Of a stretch of DNA of 64,000 bases, positions 32,091 to 44,449 are shown in pieces. The notes beneath the pieces are model-generated. The model worked only from the letters and a program-made list of their open reading frames with translations. It had not been told where the DNA came from and made no database searches. This DNA comes from Anadara kagoshimensis (Eukaryota; Mollusca; Bivalvia; Arcoida; Arcidae), in assembly GCA_021292105.1 (NCBI GenBank), contig CM037874.1:25346583-25410582 (forward strand). The letters are read 5' to 3'. The position numbers were made by a program, and so were the translations under genes. Numbering within the stretch: the stretch's first letter is position 1; each line of letters opens with the position of its first letter.

Positions 32091-32770
32091 AATGGATATG
32101 AAATGAATTAAAATAAGACGCCAAAACAAAGCAAAAGCATTCAAGGAGAAACATCGGACATAAAGAGATAGTAAGGAATAAGGATTCATATGGCAAAATC
32201 ATGGTCAGTTTGTTAATTTGCATAGCGGCCATATTGGATTCATAATATGGTTGAAATATAAATGACTTTATAAAGACCAGTGATGATAAATCGGTCCTGT
32301 ACAAGTTTTCTCTCAAGTAGGATAAAATTTGCTGATACATACTTTGACTGTATACCGCCTGGCATTGTTTGGGTGGTAACAACATAAATTTACTTAATTA
32401 AAAAAACGGCCCTTTCAAATTAAAAATCCGAAGCGTGTTATAATTGAGTTCTCATTATAAAACATGTAATTTAATTCAAAATCTACATTTTTTGCAAATT
32501 CGAAGCACAATTTTAATTCTAAAACTAAAGATCTTACTCGATTTGCTGATGACGCCGGTGACTACGGAAATTCTTCCACTAGAATATAATGTCCTTCTCC
32601 TGTGAAGATTTGACAATTTTCGGCCCGGGTAAGTTAAAAAATGGATAATTTGTGTGACCGGCATCACGTTTGAATGGCGGCGCGTTCAAAACTTTGCTCA
32701 TGAATATTAATGAATCACGGTCACGTGATTGTTAGCTCATGAATAAATTGATCACCATTGTGCCATATGT
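32090..32770. other. Non-array spacer inside the array
   Basis: The sequence is unlike the unit modules. The part 32510-32740 is less AT-rich (GATGACGCCGGTGACTACGG, GGCGGCGCGTTC) and includes TCACGTGA, an E-box palindrome. Origin unknown; no frame is convincing. Confidence 0.4.
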
Positions 32771-34194
32771 TAAGAAGAATAGAATATGTTTTTTTGTTCC
32801 CCACCTTTATTGTCACTTATTCAAACCTTATTCACAACACATTGTATATACAAAAGGAGTCAAGGTAAAGGGCATTACTCAAACTTTAGGTATTCATCAA
32901 AGAATTATTTCACCCAGGTTAAACAGGGGTAAATGTGCATTTGTGTCAGAAAAACGTACTCTTATTCTACAATGTTGCAATTACTGTTTGCATCTATGAT
33001 GTAGTAGCACTTCCATTATGACAGCAAGAATGACAAGGCTAGAAGATACTCCAACGCGGGAAGATATTTATTAGCTTTGAGTAGCACAGTTTTTCATATT
33101 GTCTTCATAGAAACCAATGCTTCATAAGACATAATTACATATGGCTGGTAAAATGATTTTGTGACAATGTAAAATGCTTGAATTATACAGAGTATGTGGC
33201 AACAGGAAGACAATGGCGGGAATGATGGATAAACATATGTTACCTGGGAGTTATGCCAAATCGCATTCTGTTTTACTATTTTAGTGAATGATGACTAATG
33301 CTGTCATAATGCACTGTCAGTGGTGTCGCAGTATGTATCTGATGGCTGTTAATGGTAAATGGATGACGCACCGCATGCTGTATGATGGATGATGTGTCTA
33401 AGATGTTCTCTGCCAGGTTCAGACATCCTACGATATTTCTCTTGATGACCTCTCTTCACTTTGCTTTCCATTTTTATAGGAAACTTTAATGTACAACTGA
33501 AGTTCTTATTTGCTCGATATGAAGTAATCACATATCATTTTTGTTTTTAAATCCTGAATCGTATTTGTTCTTAAAATATTCGTTCAGAAAATTAAAATTA
33601 AACAATTTAAATAGGACGACGATATTCATTTCACTTAATACTAAATCCTTGCAATAATTTTGTGAGATAAGTTATTCAAACATAAAAGCATCCGTTAATT
33701 ACATAGCGATTGCGAAAAAAGGAATGTAACAGTGTTCAATATAGTATCGTATAATCGAATTCTTTTCTCTCTATTATGCCCTAAATGTACAAATAACAAA
33801 TACAAGTAGGTAATGTCGGTTTGGAATTGGATAAATCGAAGACTTAAGCTATATGGTCAAACCCGACTTTGGACAATAAGAAAAGATAGTTCTAATAAGG
33901 ATTATAAACTATATTAACAAAACCATGGGTCAATGAAATATCTGCTTTATTGAAAAGAACAAAACATCCATTCGCGGAATACTTTAAACTTTCACTTGTT
34001 CAAGAGTTGCTAATTATGTGGGATTCATGACCAAGCGATTTGCAGGTAGCAAACATCAAAGGATTCCAGTTCTACTCATATTATAAACAAACGTACTATT
34101 CCTTTACCAAATTACAATCCCAAAGCGAAGTAAAAACTTTCAAACTGACAAACTTAAGTTAAACACATGAACATCCACCATGTAAGTGAGACCA
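32770..34194 (-). repeat. Array unit 2 (B, C, D; E missing)
   Basis: Module B begins at CCCCACCTTTATTGTCAC near 32799, module C at 33290, module D with GTATCGTATAATCGAATTC near 33745. The E module expected to the left is replaced by the spacer and the B remnant. Confidence 0.8.
32806..33479 (-). other. Candidate transcription unit 2
   Basis: CTATAAAA at 33479-33472 and AATAAA at 32811-32806 (minus), 674 bp. The 25-codon MSEPGREHLRHIIHH frame is open (stop at 33349). Confidence 0.38.
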
Positions 34195-36466
34195 GGAACT
34201 AGTTATCAGAAATAAAATGAATGGTTATTAGACCCATTCAAACAATTTATATGCAGAAACAAGTAGTATACGTCGTTGTCAAAAATATCGTAAACAAGTG
34301 CAATGTGTATTAATACATCACGCGTTGCACATGCATATTGGGGTATCTACAATGCAATTTCAATTATTGAGATAGATTATAATTCAAAACCCGCTGAACC
34401 AGAATGACCTTCAGGATCACGCGCAGCAACTATGACTAATAGCGTGTACATTATCGGGGTCAAAATCGAGTCTATATCCTATTTGCATTTACCAATTGTA
34501 TATTCATCGATATGAGTTTTTAAAACATAAACCTATACTTTGATTTTAAACGTCTGGTCATTCAACATTTGAATAGTTACAACAAGAAAATAAATCAAAA
34601 TTAATTCTGTTATTTTTATCCCACAAGCGTCGTTGAACAACAGTTGCTGTTGCAGTTAATAATAAAATACGAAAGCAGTATCTTCTCCACAATTCAATCC
34701 ATTTGCAAACAACGTTTATTATTCAAAAGCCGTCAAAATAAGGATGGAAATTATTAATAAAAGTAAGAAAGAGTGCATCTGGATTCTGAAAGATTTAAAT
34801 CGAATCTTGTTTTCAACTAGATCAAAATAAATACCAGCCTGGACAACAGTTATCAATTCCAGACAATCATGAGAACAGTTCTGTTCATATAAAGAACAAA
34901 TACATTTCTAAATCACAGTTCCAAAGCAAACTAAAAACTTTCACACTGACAAACTTACGGTTATGCATATGAACATCCATCATGTAAGTGAGACCAGGTG
35001 CTCCAAAAGGATAAGTAGCCCCTGTTCAACTAGCTAAACTTTCAATAATAAGGAGAACAAGGATTCAAGAAGGCATAGAGTGGAGTTTCCATGTTCCACG
35101 TCTTTATTGTCACTTATTCAAACCTTATTCATACAAAGGGAGTCAAGGTAAAGAACATTACTCAAACGTTAGGCATTCATCAAAGAATTATTTCACACAG
35201 GTCAAACAGGGGTAAATCTGTTTTGTGTCACAAAAACGTACTCTTACTCTACACTGTTGCATTTACTGTTTGCATCTATGATGTAGTAGCACTTCCATTA
35301 TGACAGCAAGAATGACAAGGCTAGAAGACCCTCCGCCGCGGAAAGATATTTATTGGCTTTGAGTTACACATTTCTTCTTATGTCTTCATAGAAACCTTTG
35401 CCTCATAAGACATAATTACATATGACTGGTAGAATTATTTTGTGACAATGTAAAATGCTTGAATTATACAGAGTATGTGGCAACTAGAAGACAATGACGG
35501 ATATGATTAATATACACATAGTACCTGAAAGATCATGCCAAATCCCATTCTGTTTTTTCTATTTTAGTGAATGATGACTAATGCTGTCATAATGCTCTAT
35601 CAGTGGTGTCGCAGTATGTATCTGATGGCTGTTAATGGTAAATGGATGGCGTACCACATGCTGTATGATGGATGATGTGTCTATGATGTTCTCTACCAGG
35701 TTCAGACATCCTACAATATTTCCCTTGATGACCTCTCTTTACTTTGGTTGCCGTTTTATAACAAACTTTAATGTACACCTGAAGTCCTTATTTGCTCGAT
35801 ATGAAGTAATCACATACCATTTTCCTGAATCGTATTTGTTCTTAAAATATTCGTTCAGAAAATTAAAATTAAACAATTTAAATATGACGACAATATTCAT
35901 TTCACTGAATACTAAAGCCTTGCAATAATTTTGTGAGATAAGGTATTCAAACATAAAAGCATCCGTTAATTACATAGCGATTGCGAAAAAAAGGAATGCA
36001 ACAGTGTTCAATATAGTATCGTATAATCGAATTCTTTTCTCTCTATTATGTCCTAAATGTACAAATAACAAATACAAGTAGGTAATGTCGGTTTGGAATT
36101 GGATAAATCGAAGACTTAAGCTATATGGTCAAACCCGACTTTGGACAATAAGAAAAGATAGTTCTTATAAGGATTATAAACTATATTAACAAAACCATGG
36201 GTCAATGAAATATCTGCTTTATGGAAAAGAACAAAACATCCATTCACGGAATACTTTAAACTTTCACTTGTTCAAGAGTTGCTAATTATATGGGATTCAT
36301 TAACAAGCGATTTGCAGGTAGCAAACATCAAAGAATTCCAGTTCTACTCATATTATCAACAAACGTACTATTCCTTTACCAAAGTACAATCCTAAAGCGA
36401 AGTAAAAACTTTCAAACTGACAAACTTAAGTTAAACACATGAACATCCACCATGTAAGTGAGACCA
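34195..36466 (-). repeat. Array unit 3
   Basis: It begins at the R1-fragment/CTAG junction and contains E, a second R1 fragment (about 34900-35035), B, C and D. It is 2272 bp, shorter than its neighbours because the stretch between R1 and module B is deleted. Its E module has a TGA in the plus frame seen in unit 1. Confidence 0.85.
35103..35761 (-). other. Candidate transcription unit 3
   Basis: TTATAAAA at 35761-35754 and AATAAA at 35108-35103 (minus), 659 bp. Confidence 0.38.
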
Positions 36467-38975
36467 GGAACTAGTTATCAGAGATAAAATAAATGGTTAT
36501 TGGACCCATTCAAAAAATTTATATGCAGAAACAAGTAGTATACGTCGTTGTCAAAAATATCGTAAATAAGTGCAATGTGTATTAAAACATCACGCGTTGC
36601 ACATGCATATTGGAGTATCTACAATGCAATTTCAATTATTGAGATAGATTATAATTCAAAACCCGCTGAACCAGAAGGACCTTCAGGATCACGCGCAGCA
36701 ACTATGACTAATAGCGTGTACATTATCGGGGTCAAAATCGAGTTTATATCCTATTTGCATTTACCAATTGTGTATTCACTAAAAAGAGTTTTTAAAACAT
36801 AAACCTATACTTTGATTTTAAACGTCTGGTCATTCAATATTTGAATAGTTACTACAAGGAAATAAATCAAAATTAATTCTGTTATTTTTATCCCACAAGC
36901 GTCGTTGAACAACAGTTGCTGTTGCAGTTAATAATAAAATACGAAAGCAGTATCTTCTCCACAATTCAATCAATTTGCAAACAACGTCTATTATTCAAAA
37001 GCCGTTAAATAAGGATGGAAATATTAATAAAAGTAAGAAAGAGTGCATCTGGATTCTGAAAGATTTAAATCGAATCTTGTTTTCAACTAGATCAAAATAA
37101 ATACCAGCCTGAACAACAGTTATCAATTCCAGACAATCATGAGAACAGTTCTAATCATATAAAGAACAAATAAATTTCTAAATCACAGTTCCAAAGCAAA
37201 CTAAAAACTTTCAAACTGACAAACTTATGGCTATAAATATGAACATCCATCATGTAAGTGAGAACTGGTGCTCCAAAAGGGTAAGTACCCCCTGTTTAGC
37301 TAGCAAAACTTTCAGTTTTAACCTAATATGAAGAGAAAAAGTGTATACCTTTATTTTGCCAAACTTGTGAAAGTAAATCAAGGTTCTTAAATGTATTCCA
37401 ACTTCAACGTAACATTTGATAACTGAATGTGTTTGGTTAAATTAATAGAAAGACATTGATGAAATTCTCACAATAATCATTGTACAATTGTAACAAACAT
37501 AGGTACGCTATCATACGGGAGAAAATAGCAATAAAAATACGTATGATATACACTTTAACACCAGAATAATAAGGAGAACAAGGATTCAAGAAGTAATAGA
37601 GTTGAGTTTCCATGTTCCACGACTTTATTGCCACTTATTCAAACCTTATTCATAACACATTGTATATACAAAAGGAGTCAAGGTAAAGAACATTACTCAA
37701 ACGTTAGGCATTCATCAAAGAATTATTTCACTCAGGTCATACAGGGGTAAATCTGCATTTGTGTCACAAAAACGTACTCTTACTCTACAATGTTGCATTT
37801 ACTGTTTGCATCCATGATGTAGTAGCACTTCTAATATGACAGCAAGAATGACAAGGCTAGAAGACCCTCCGCCGCGGAATGTTATTTATTGGCTTTGAGT
37901 AACATAATTTTTCTTATGTCTTCATAGAGAACCATGCTTCAAAAGACATGATTACATATGACTGGTAAAATTATTTTGTGACAATGTAAAATGCTTGAAT
38001 TATACAGAGTATGTGGCAACTAGAAGACAATGGCGGGATATGATTGATATACACATAGTACCTGAGAGTTCATGCCAAATCGCATTCTGTTTTACTATTT
38101 TAGTGAATGATGACTAATGCTGTCATAATGCTCTATCAGTGGTGTCGCAGTATGTATCTTATGGCTGTTAATGGTAAATGGATGGCGTACCACATGCTGT
38201 ATGATGGATGATGTGTCTATGATGTTCTCTACAAGGTTCAGACATCCTACAATATTTCCCTTGATGACCTCTCTTTACTTTGGTTGCCGTTTTATAACAC
38301 TTTAATGACCACCTGAAGTCCTTATTTGCTCGATATGAAGTAATCACATACCATTTTTGTTTTTAAATGCTGAATCGTATTTGTTCTGAAAATATTCGTT
38401 CAGAAAATTAAAATTAATCAATTTAAATAAGACGACGATATTCATTTCACTTAATAATAAAGCCTTGCAATAATTTTGTGAGATAAGTTATCCAAACATA
38501 AAAGCATCCGTTAATTACATAGCGATTGCGGAAAAAAGGAAAGCAACAGTGTTCAATATAGTATCGCATAATCGCATAAATACTAGTAGGTAATGTCGGT
38601 TTGGAATTGGATAAATTGAAGACTTAAGCTATATGGTCAAACCCGACTTTGGCCAATAAGAAAAGATAGGTCTTATAAGGATTATAAACTATATTAACAA
38701 AACCATGAGTCAATAAAATATCTGCTTTATTTAAAAAAACCAAAACATCCATTCACGGAATACTTTAAACTTTCACTTGTTCAAGAGTTGCTAATTATAT
38801 TGGATTCATGGCAAACCGATTGGCAGGTAGCAAACATCAAAGGATTCTAGTTCTACTCATACTATAAACAAACATACTATTCCTTTTCCAAATTACAATC
38901 CCAAAGCGAAGTAAAAACTTTCAAAGTGACAAACTTAAGTTAAATACATGAACATCCATCATGTAAGTGAGATCA
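36467..38975 (-). repeat. Array unit 4
   Basis: A complete 2509-bp unit (E, R1 fragment, B, C, D). Module E retains an acceptor-like CTTTTTAG on the minus strand, but the frame downstream has a TAG after KCK. Confidence 0.88.
37624..38297 (-). other. Candidate transcription unit 4
   Basis: TTATAAAA at 38297-38290 and AATAAA at 37629-37624 (minus), 674 bp. Confidence 0.38.
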
Positions 38976-41896
38976 GGAACTAGTTATAAGATATAAAATG
39001 AATGTTTATTGGACCCATTCAAACAATTTATATGCAGAAACAAGTAGTATACGTCGATGTCAAAAATATCGTAAACAAGTGCAATGTGTATTAAAACATT
39101 ACGCGTTCCACATGCATATTGGAGTATCTACAATGCAATTTCAATTATTGAGATAGATTATAATTCAAAACCGGCTGAACCAGAAGGACCTTCAGGATCA
39201 CGCTCAGCAACTATGACTAATAGCGTGTACATTATCGGGGTCACAATCGAGTCTATATCCTATTTGCATTTACCAATTGTATATTCACCGAAATGAGTTT
39301 TTAAAACATAAACTTATACTTTGATTTTAAACGTCTGGTCATTCAACATTTGAATAGTTACTACAAGAAAATAAATCAAAATTAATTCTGTTATTTTTAT
39401 CCCAGAAGCGTCGTTGAACAACAGTTGCTGTTGCAGTTAATAATAAAATACGAAAGTAGTATCTTCTTCACAATTCAATCAATTTGAGAACAACGTCTAA
39501 TATTCAAAAGCCGTTAAATAAGGATGGAAATTATTAATAAAAGTAAGAAAGAGTGCATCTGGATTCTGAAAGATTTAAATCGAATCTTGTTTTCAACCAG
39601 ATCAAAATAAATACCAGCCTGGACAACAGTTATCAATTCCAGACAATCATGAGAACAGTTCTGTTCATATAAAGAACAAATAAATTTCTAAATCACAGTT
39701 CCAAAGCAAACTAAAAACTTTTAAACTGACAAACTTAGGTTAAACACTTGAACATCCACCATGGAAGTAAGGCCGGATGCTCCGAAGGGTAAGTACCTCC
39801 TGTTGAGCTAGCTATACTGTTTGTTTGATCCCAATATAAAGAGAAAATTGATAACTTTATTTTGTGAAAGTAAATTGTTTACCTAATTCTAGGTTCTTAA
39901 ATGTATTGCAACTTCAACACAACATTTGCATATTGAATGTTTTGTTCTGTTTATTTGATCGAATTCGCTGAGAGACATTGAGGAAATTGGTACAATCAAC
40001 GTTGTACAATTGTAACAAATACATGTACAGACATTTATGAGAACAGTTCTGTTCATATAAAGAACAAATAAATTTCTAAATCACAGTTCCAAAGCAAACT
40101 AAAAACTTTCAAACTGACAAACTTATGGCTATACATATGAACATCCATCATGTAAGTGAGACCAGGTGCTCCAAAAGGGTAAGTACCCCCTGTTTAGCTA
40201 GCTAAACTTTCAAGTTTACCCTAATATGAAGAGAAAATATATACCTTTATTTTGCCAAACTTGTGAAAGTAAATCAAGGTTCTTAAATGCATTCCAACTT
40301 CAACATAACATTTGACAACTAAATGTTTTTGGTTGAATTAATAGAAAGACATTGATGACATTCGCAAAGTAATCGTTGTACGATTGTAACAAATATAGGT
40401 ACGCTATCATAAGGGAGAAAATAGCAATAAAAATAAGTATGATATACACTTTAACACCAGAATAATAAGGAGAACAAGGATTCAAGAAGTAATAGAGTTG
40501 AGTTTCCATGTTCCACGACTTTGTTGCCACTTTTCAAACCTTATTCATAACACATTGTATATACAAAAGGAGTCAAGTTAAAGAACATTAATCAAACGTT
40601 AGGCATTCATCAAGGAATTATTTCACTCAGGTCAAACAGGGGTAAATGTGCATTTGTGTCACAAAAACGTTCTCTTTCTCTACAATGTTGCATTTACTGT
40701 TTGCATCCATGATGTAGTAGCACTTCTAATATGACAGAAAGAATTACAAGGCTAGAAGACCCTCCGCCGCGGAAAGATATTTATTGGCTTTGAGTCACAC
40801 GGGTTTTCTTATGTCTTCATACAAACCTATTCTTCATAAGACATAATTACATATGACTGGTAAAATGATTTTGTGACAGAGTAAAGTGCTTGAATTATAC
40901 TGAGTATTTGCCAACTAGAAGACAATGGCGGGATATGATTGATATACCCATAGTACCTGAGAGATCATGCCAAATCGGATTCTGTTGTCCTATTTTAGTG
41001 AATGATGACTAATGCTGTCACAATGCTCTATCAGTGGTGTCGCAGTATGTATCTGATGGCTGTTAATGGTAAATGGATTGCGTACCGCATGCTGTATGAT
41101 AGATGATGTGTCTAAGATGTTCTCTACAAGGTTCAGACATCCTACAATATTTCTCTTGATGACCTCTCTTTACTTTGGTTGCCGTTTTATAACAAACTTT
41201 AATGTACACCCGAAGTCCTTATTTGCTCGATATGAAGTAATCACATACCATTTTCCTGAATTGTATTTGTTCTTAAAATATTCGTTCAGAAAATTAAAAT
41301 TAAACAATTTAAATATGACGACGATATTCATTTCACTTAATACTAAATCCTTGCAATAATTTTGTGAGATATGTTATTCAAACATAAAAGCATCCGTTAA
41401 TTACATAGCGATTGCGGAAAAAAGGAATGCAACAGTGTTAAATATAGTATCGTATAATCGAATTCTTTTCTCTCTATTATGCCCTATATGTACAAATAAC
41501 AAATACTAGTAGGTAATGTCGGTTTGGAATTGGATAAATCGAAGACTTAAGCTATATGGTCAAACCCGACTTTGGCCAATAAGAAAAGATAGGTCTTATA
41601 AGGATTATAAACTATATTAACAAAACCATGGGTCAATGAAATATCTGTTTTATTGAAAAGAACAAAACATCCATTCACGGAATACTTTAAACTTTCACTT
41701 GTTCAAGAGTTTCTAATTATATGGGATTCATGACCAAGCGATTGGCAGGTAGCAAACATCAAAGGATTCCAGTTCTACTCATATTGTAAACAAACGTACT
41801 ATTCCTTTTCAAAATTACAATCCCAAAGCGAAGTAAAAACTTTCAAACTGACAAACTTAAGTTAAACACATGAACAGCCATCATGTAAGTGAGACC
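38976..41896 (-). repeat. Array unit 5, with internal duplication
   Basis: A 2921-bp unit, about 400 bp longer than its neighbours. GTTCTGTTCATATAAAGAAC and the following R1 fragment occur twice (39658 and 40033), with an R1 core (GGAAGTAAGGCCGGATGCTC) between them. The extra length is therefore a local duplication mediated by or including R1. Confidence 0.85.
40520..41192 (-). other. Candidate transcription unit 5, poly(A) signal lost
   Basis: TTATAAAA at 41192-41185 (minus) is intact, but the signal at 40525-40520 reads AACAAA instead of AATAAA. It is the only one of eight units with this change. The short frame reads MSEPCREHLRHIIYH. Confidence 0.33.
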
Positions 41897-44449
41897 AGGA
41901 ACTAGTTTTCAGAAATAAAATGAATGGTTATTAGACCCATTCAAACAATTCATATGCGGAAACAAGTAGTATACGTCGTTGTCAAAAATATCGTAAACAA
42001 GTGCAATGTGTATTAAAACATCACGCGTTGCACATGCATATTGGAGTATCTACAATGCAATTTCAATTATTGAGATAGATTATAACTCAAAACCCGCTGA
42101 ACCAGAAGGACCTTCATGATCACGCGCAGCAACTATGACTAATAGCGTGTACATTATCGGGGTCAAAATCGAGTCTATATCCTATTTGCATTTACCAATT
42201 GTATATTCACCGAAATGAGTTTTTAAAACATAAACCTATACTTTGATTTTAAACGTCTGGTCATTCAACATTTGAATAGTTACTACAAGAAAATAAATCA
42301 AAATTAATTCTGTTATTTTTATCCCACAAGCGTCGTTGAACAACAGTTGCTGTTGCAATTAATAATAAAATACGAAAACAGTATCTTCTTCACAATTCAA
42401 TCAATTTGCGAACAATGTTTATTATTCAAAAGCCGTTAAATAAGGATGGAAATTATTAATAAAAGTAAGAAAGAGTGCATCTGGATTCTGAAAGATTTAA
42501 ATCGAATCTTGTTTTCAACTAGGTCAAAATAAATACCAGCCTGGACAACAGTTATCAATTCCAGACAATCATGAGAACAGTTCTGTTCATATAAAGAACA
42601 AATAAATTTCTAAATCACAGTTCCAAAGCAAACTAAAAACTTTCAAACTGACAAAATTATGGCTATACATATGAACATCCATCATGTAAGTGAGACCAGG
42701 TGCTCCAAAAGGGTAAGTACCCCCTGTTTAGCTAGCTAAACTTTCAGTTTTACCCTAATATGTAGAGATAATATATACCTTTATTTTGCCAAACTTGTGG
42801 AAGTAAATCAAGGTTCTTAAATGTATTCCAACTTCAACATAACATTTGACAACTGAATGTTTTTGGTTGAATTAATAGAAAGACATTGATGAAATTCGCA
42901 CAATAATCGTTGTACAATTGTAACAAATATAGGTACGCTATCATAAGGGAGAAAATAGCAATACAAATAAGTATGATATACACTTTAACACCAGAATAAT
43001 AAGGAGAACAAGGATTCAAGAAGACATAGAGTGGAGTTTCCATGTTCCACGTCTTTATTGCCACTTATTCAAACCTTATTCATAACACATTGTATATACA
43101 AAAGGAGTCAAGGTAAAGAACATTACTCAAACGTTAGGCATTCATCAAAGAATTATTTCACTCAGGTCAAACAGGGGTAAATCTGCATTTGTGTCACATA
43201 AACCATACTTTTATTCTACAATGTTGCATTTACTGTTTGCACCCATGATGTAGTACCACTTCTAATATGACATCAAGAATGACAAGGCTAGAAGACCCTC
43301 CACCGCGGGAAGATATTTATTGGCTTTGAGTAGCACAGTTTTTCATACGTCTTCAATATGTCTTCATAGAAACCAATGCTTCATAAGACATAATTACATA
43401 TGACTGGTAAAATGATTTTGTGACAATGTAAAATGCTTGAATTATATAGAGTATGTGGCAACTAAAAGACAATGACGGATATGATTAATATACACATAGT
43501 ACCTGAAAGATCATGCCAAATCCCATTCTGTTTTTTCTATTTTAGTGAATGATGACTAATGCTGTCATAATGCTCTATCAGTGGTGTCGCAGTATGTATC
43601 TGATGGCTGTTAATGGTAAATGGATGGCGTACCACATGCTGTATGATGGATGATGTGTCTATGATGTTCTCTACAAGGTTCAGACATCCTACAATATTTC
43701 CCTTGATGACCTCTCTTTACTTTGGTTGCCGTTTTATAACACTTTAATGCCACCTGAAGTCCTTATTTGCTCGATATGAAGTAATCAATACCACTTTTGT
43801 TTTTAAATCCTGAATCGTATTTGTTCTTAAAAATTCGTTCAGAAAATTAAAATTAAACAATTTAAATATGACGACGATATTCATTTTACTTAATACTAAA
43901 TCCATGCAATAATTTTGTGAGATAAGTTATTCAAACATAAAAGCATCTGTTAATTACATAGCGATTGCAGTAAAAAGGAATGCAACAGTGTTCAATATAG
44001 TATCGTATAATCGAATTCTTTTCTCTCTATTATGTCCTATATGTACAAATAACAACTACTAGTAGGTACTGTCGGTTTGGAATTTGATAAATCGAAGACT
44101 TAAGCTATCTGGTCAAACCCGACTTTGGACAATAAGAAAAGATAGTTCTTATAAGGATTATAAACTATATTGACAAAACCATGGGTCAATGAAATATCTG
44201 CTTTATTGAAAAGAACAAAACATCCATTCACGGAATACTTTAAACTTTCACTTGTTCAAGAGTTGCTAATTATATGGGATTCATGACCAAGCGATTGGCA
44301 GGTAGCAAACATCAAATGATTCCAGTTCTACTCATATTATAAACAAACGTACTATTCCTTTTCCAAATTATAATCCCAAAGCGAAGTAAAAACTTTCAAA
44401 CTGACAAACTTAAGTTAAACACATGAACATCCACCATGTAAGTGAGATC
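41897..44449 (-). repeat. Array unit 6
   Basis: A 2553-bp unit nearly identical to unit 7 over its whole length. Shared private variants include CTTCATGATCACGCGC in module E and CACATAAACCATACTTTTAT in module B. Confidence 0.9.
43054..43739 (-). other. Candidate transcription unit 6
   Basis: TTATAAAA at 43739-43732 and AATAAA at 43059-43054 (minus), 686 bp. The extra length comes from a partial CTTCAATATGT duplication also present in unit 7. Confidence 0.38.

Noticed and set aside
32510..32740. GC-richer segment with a CACGTG palindrome, possibly a promoter
   Set aside because: No gene start follows on either strand, so it is described only as spacer.
35635..35928. Plus-strand 97-codon frame over module C, repeated at 41066
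   Set aside because: Present in only two units; others are interrupted, and composition shifts to AT-rich noise in the second half.
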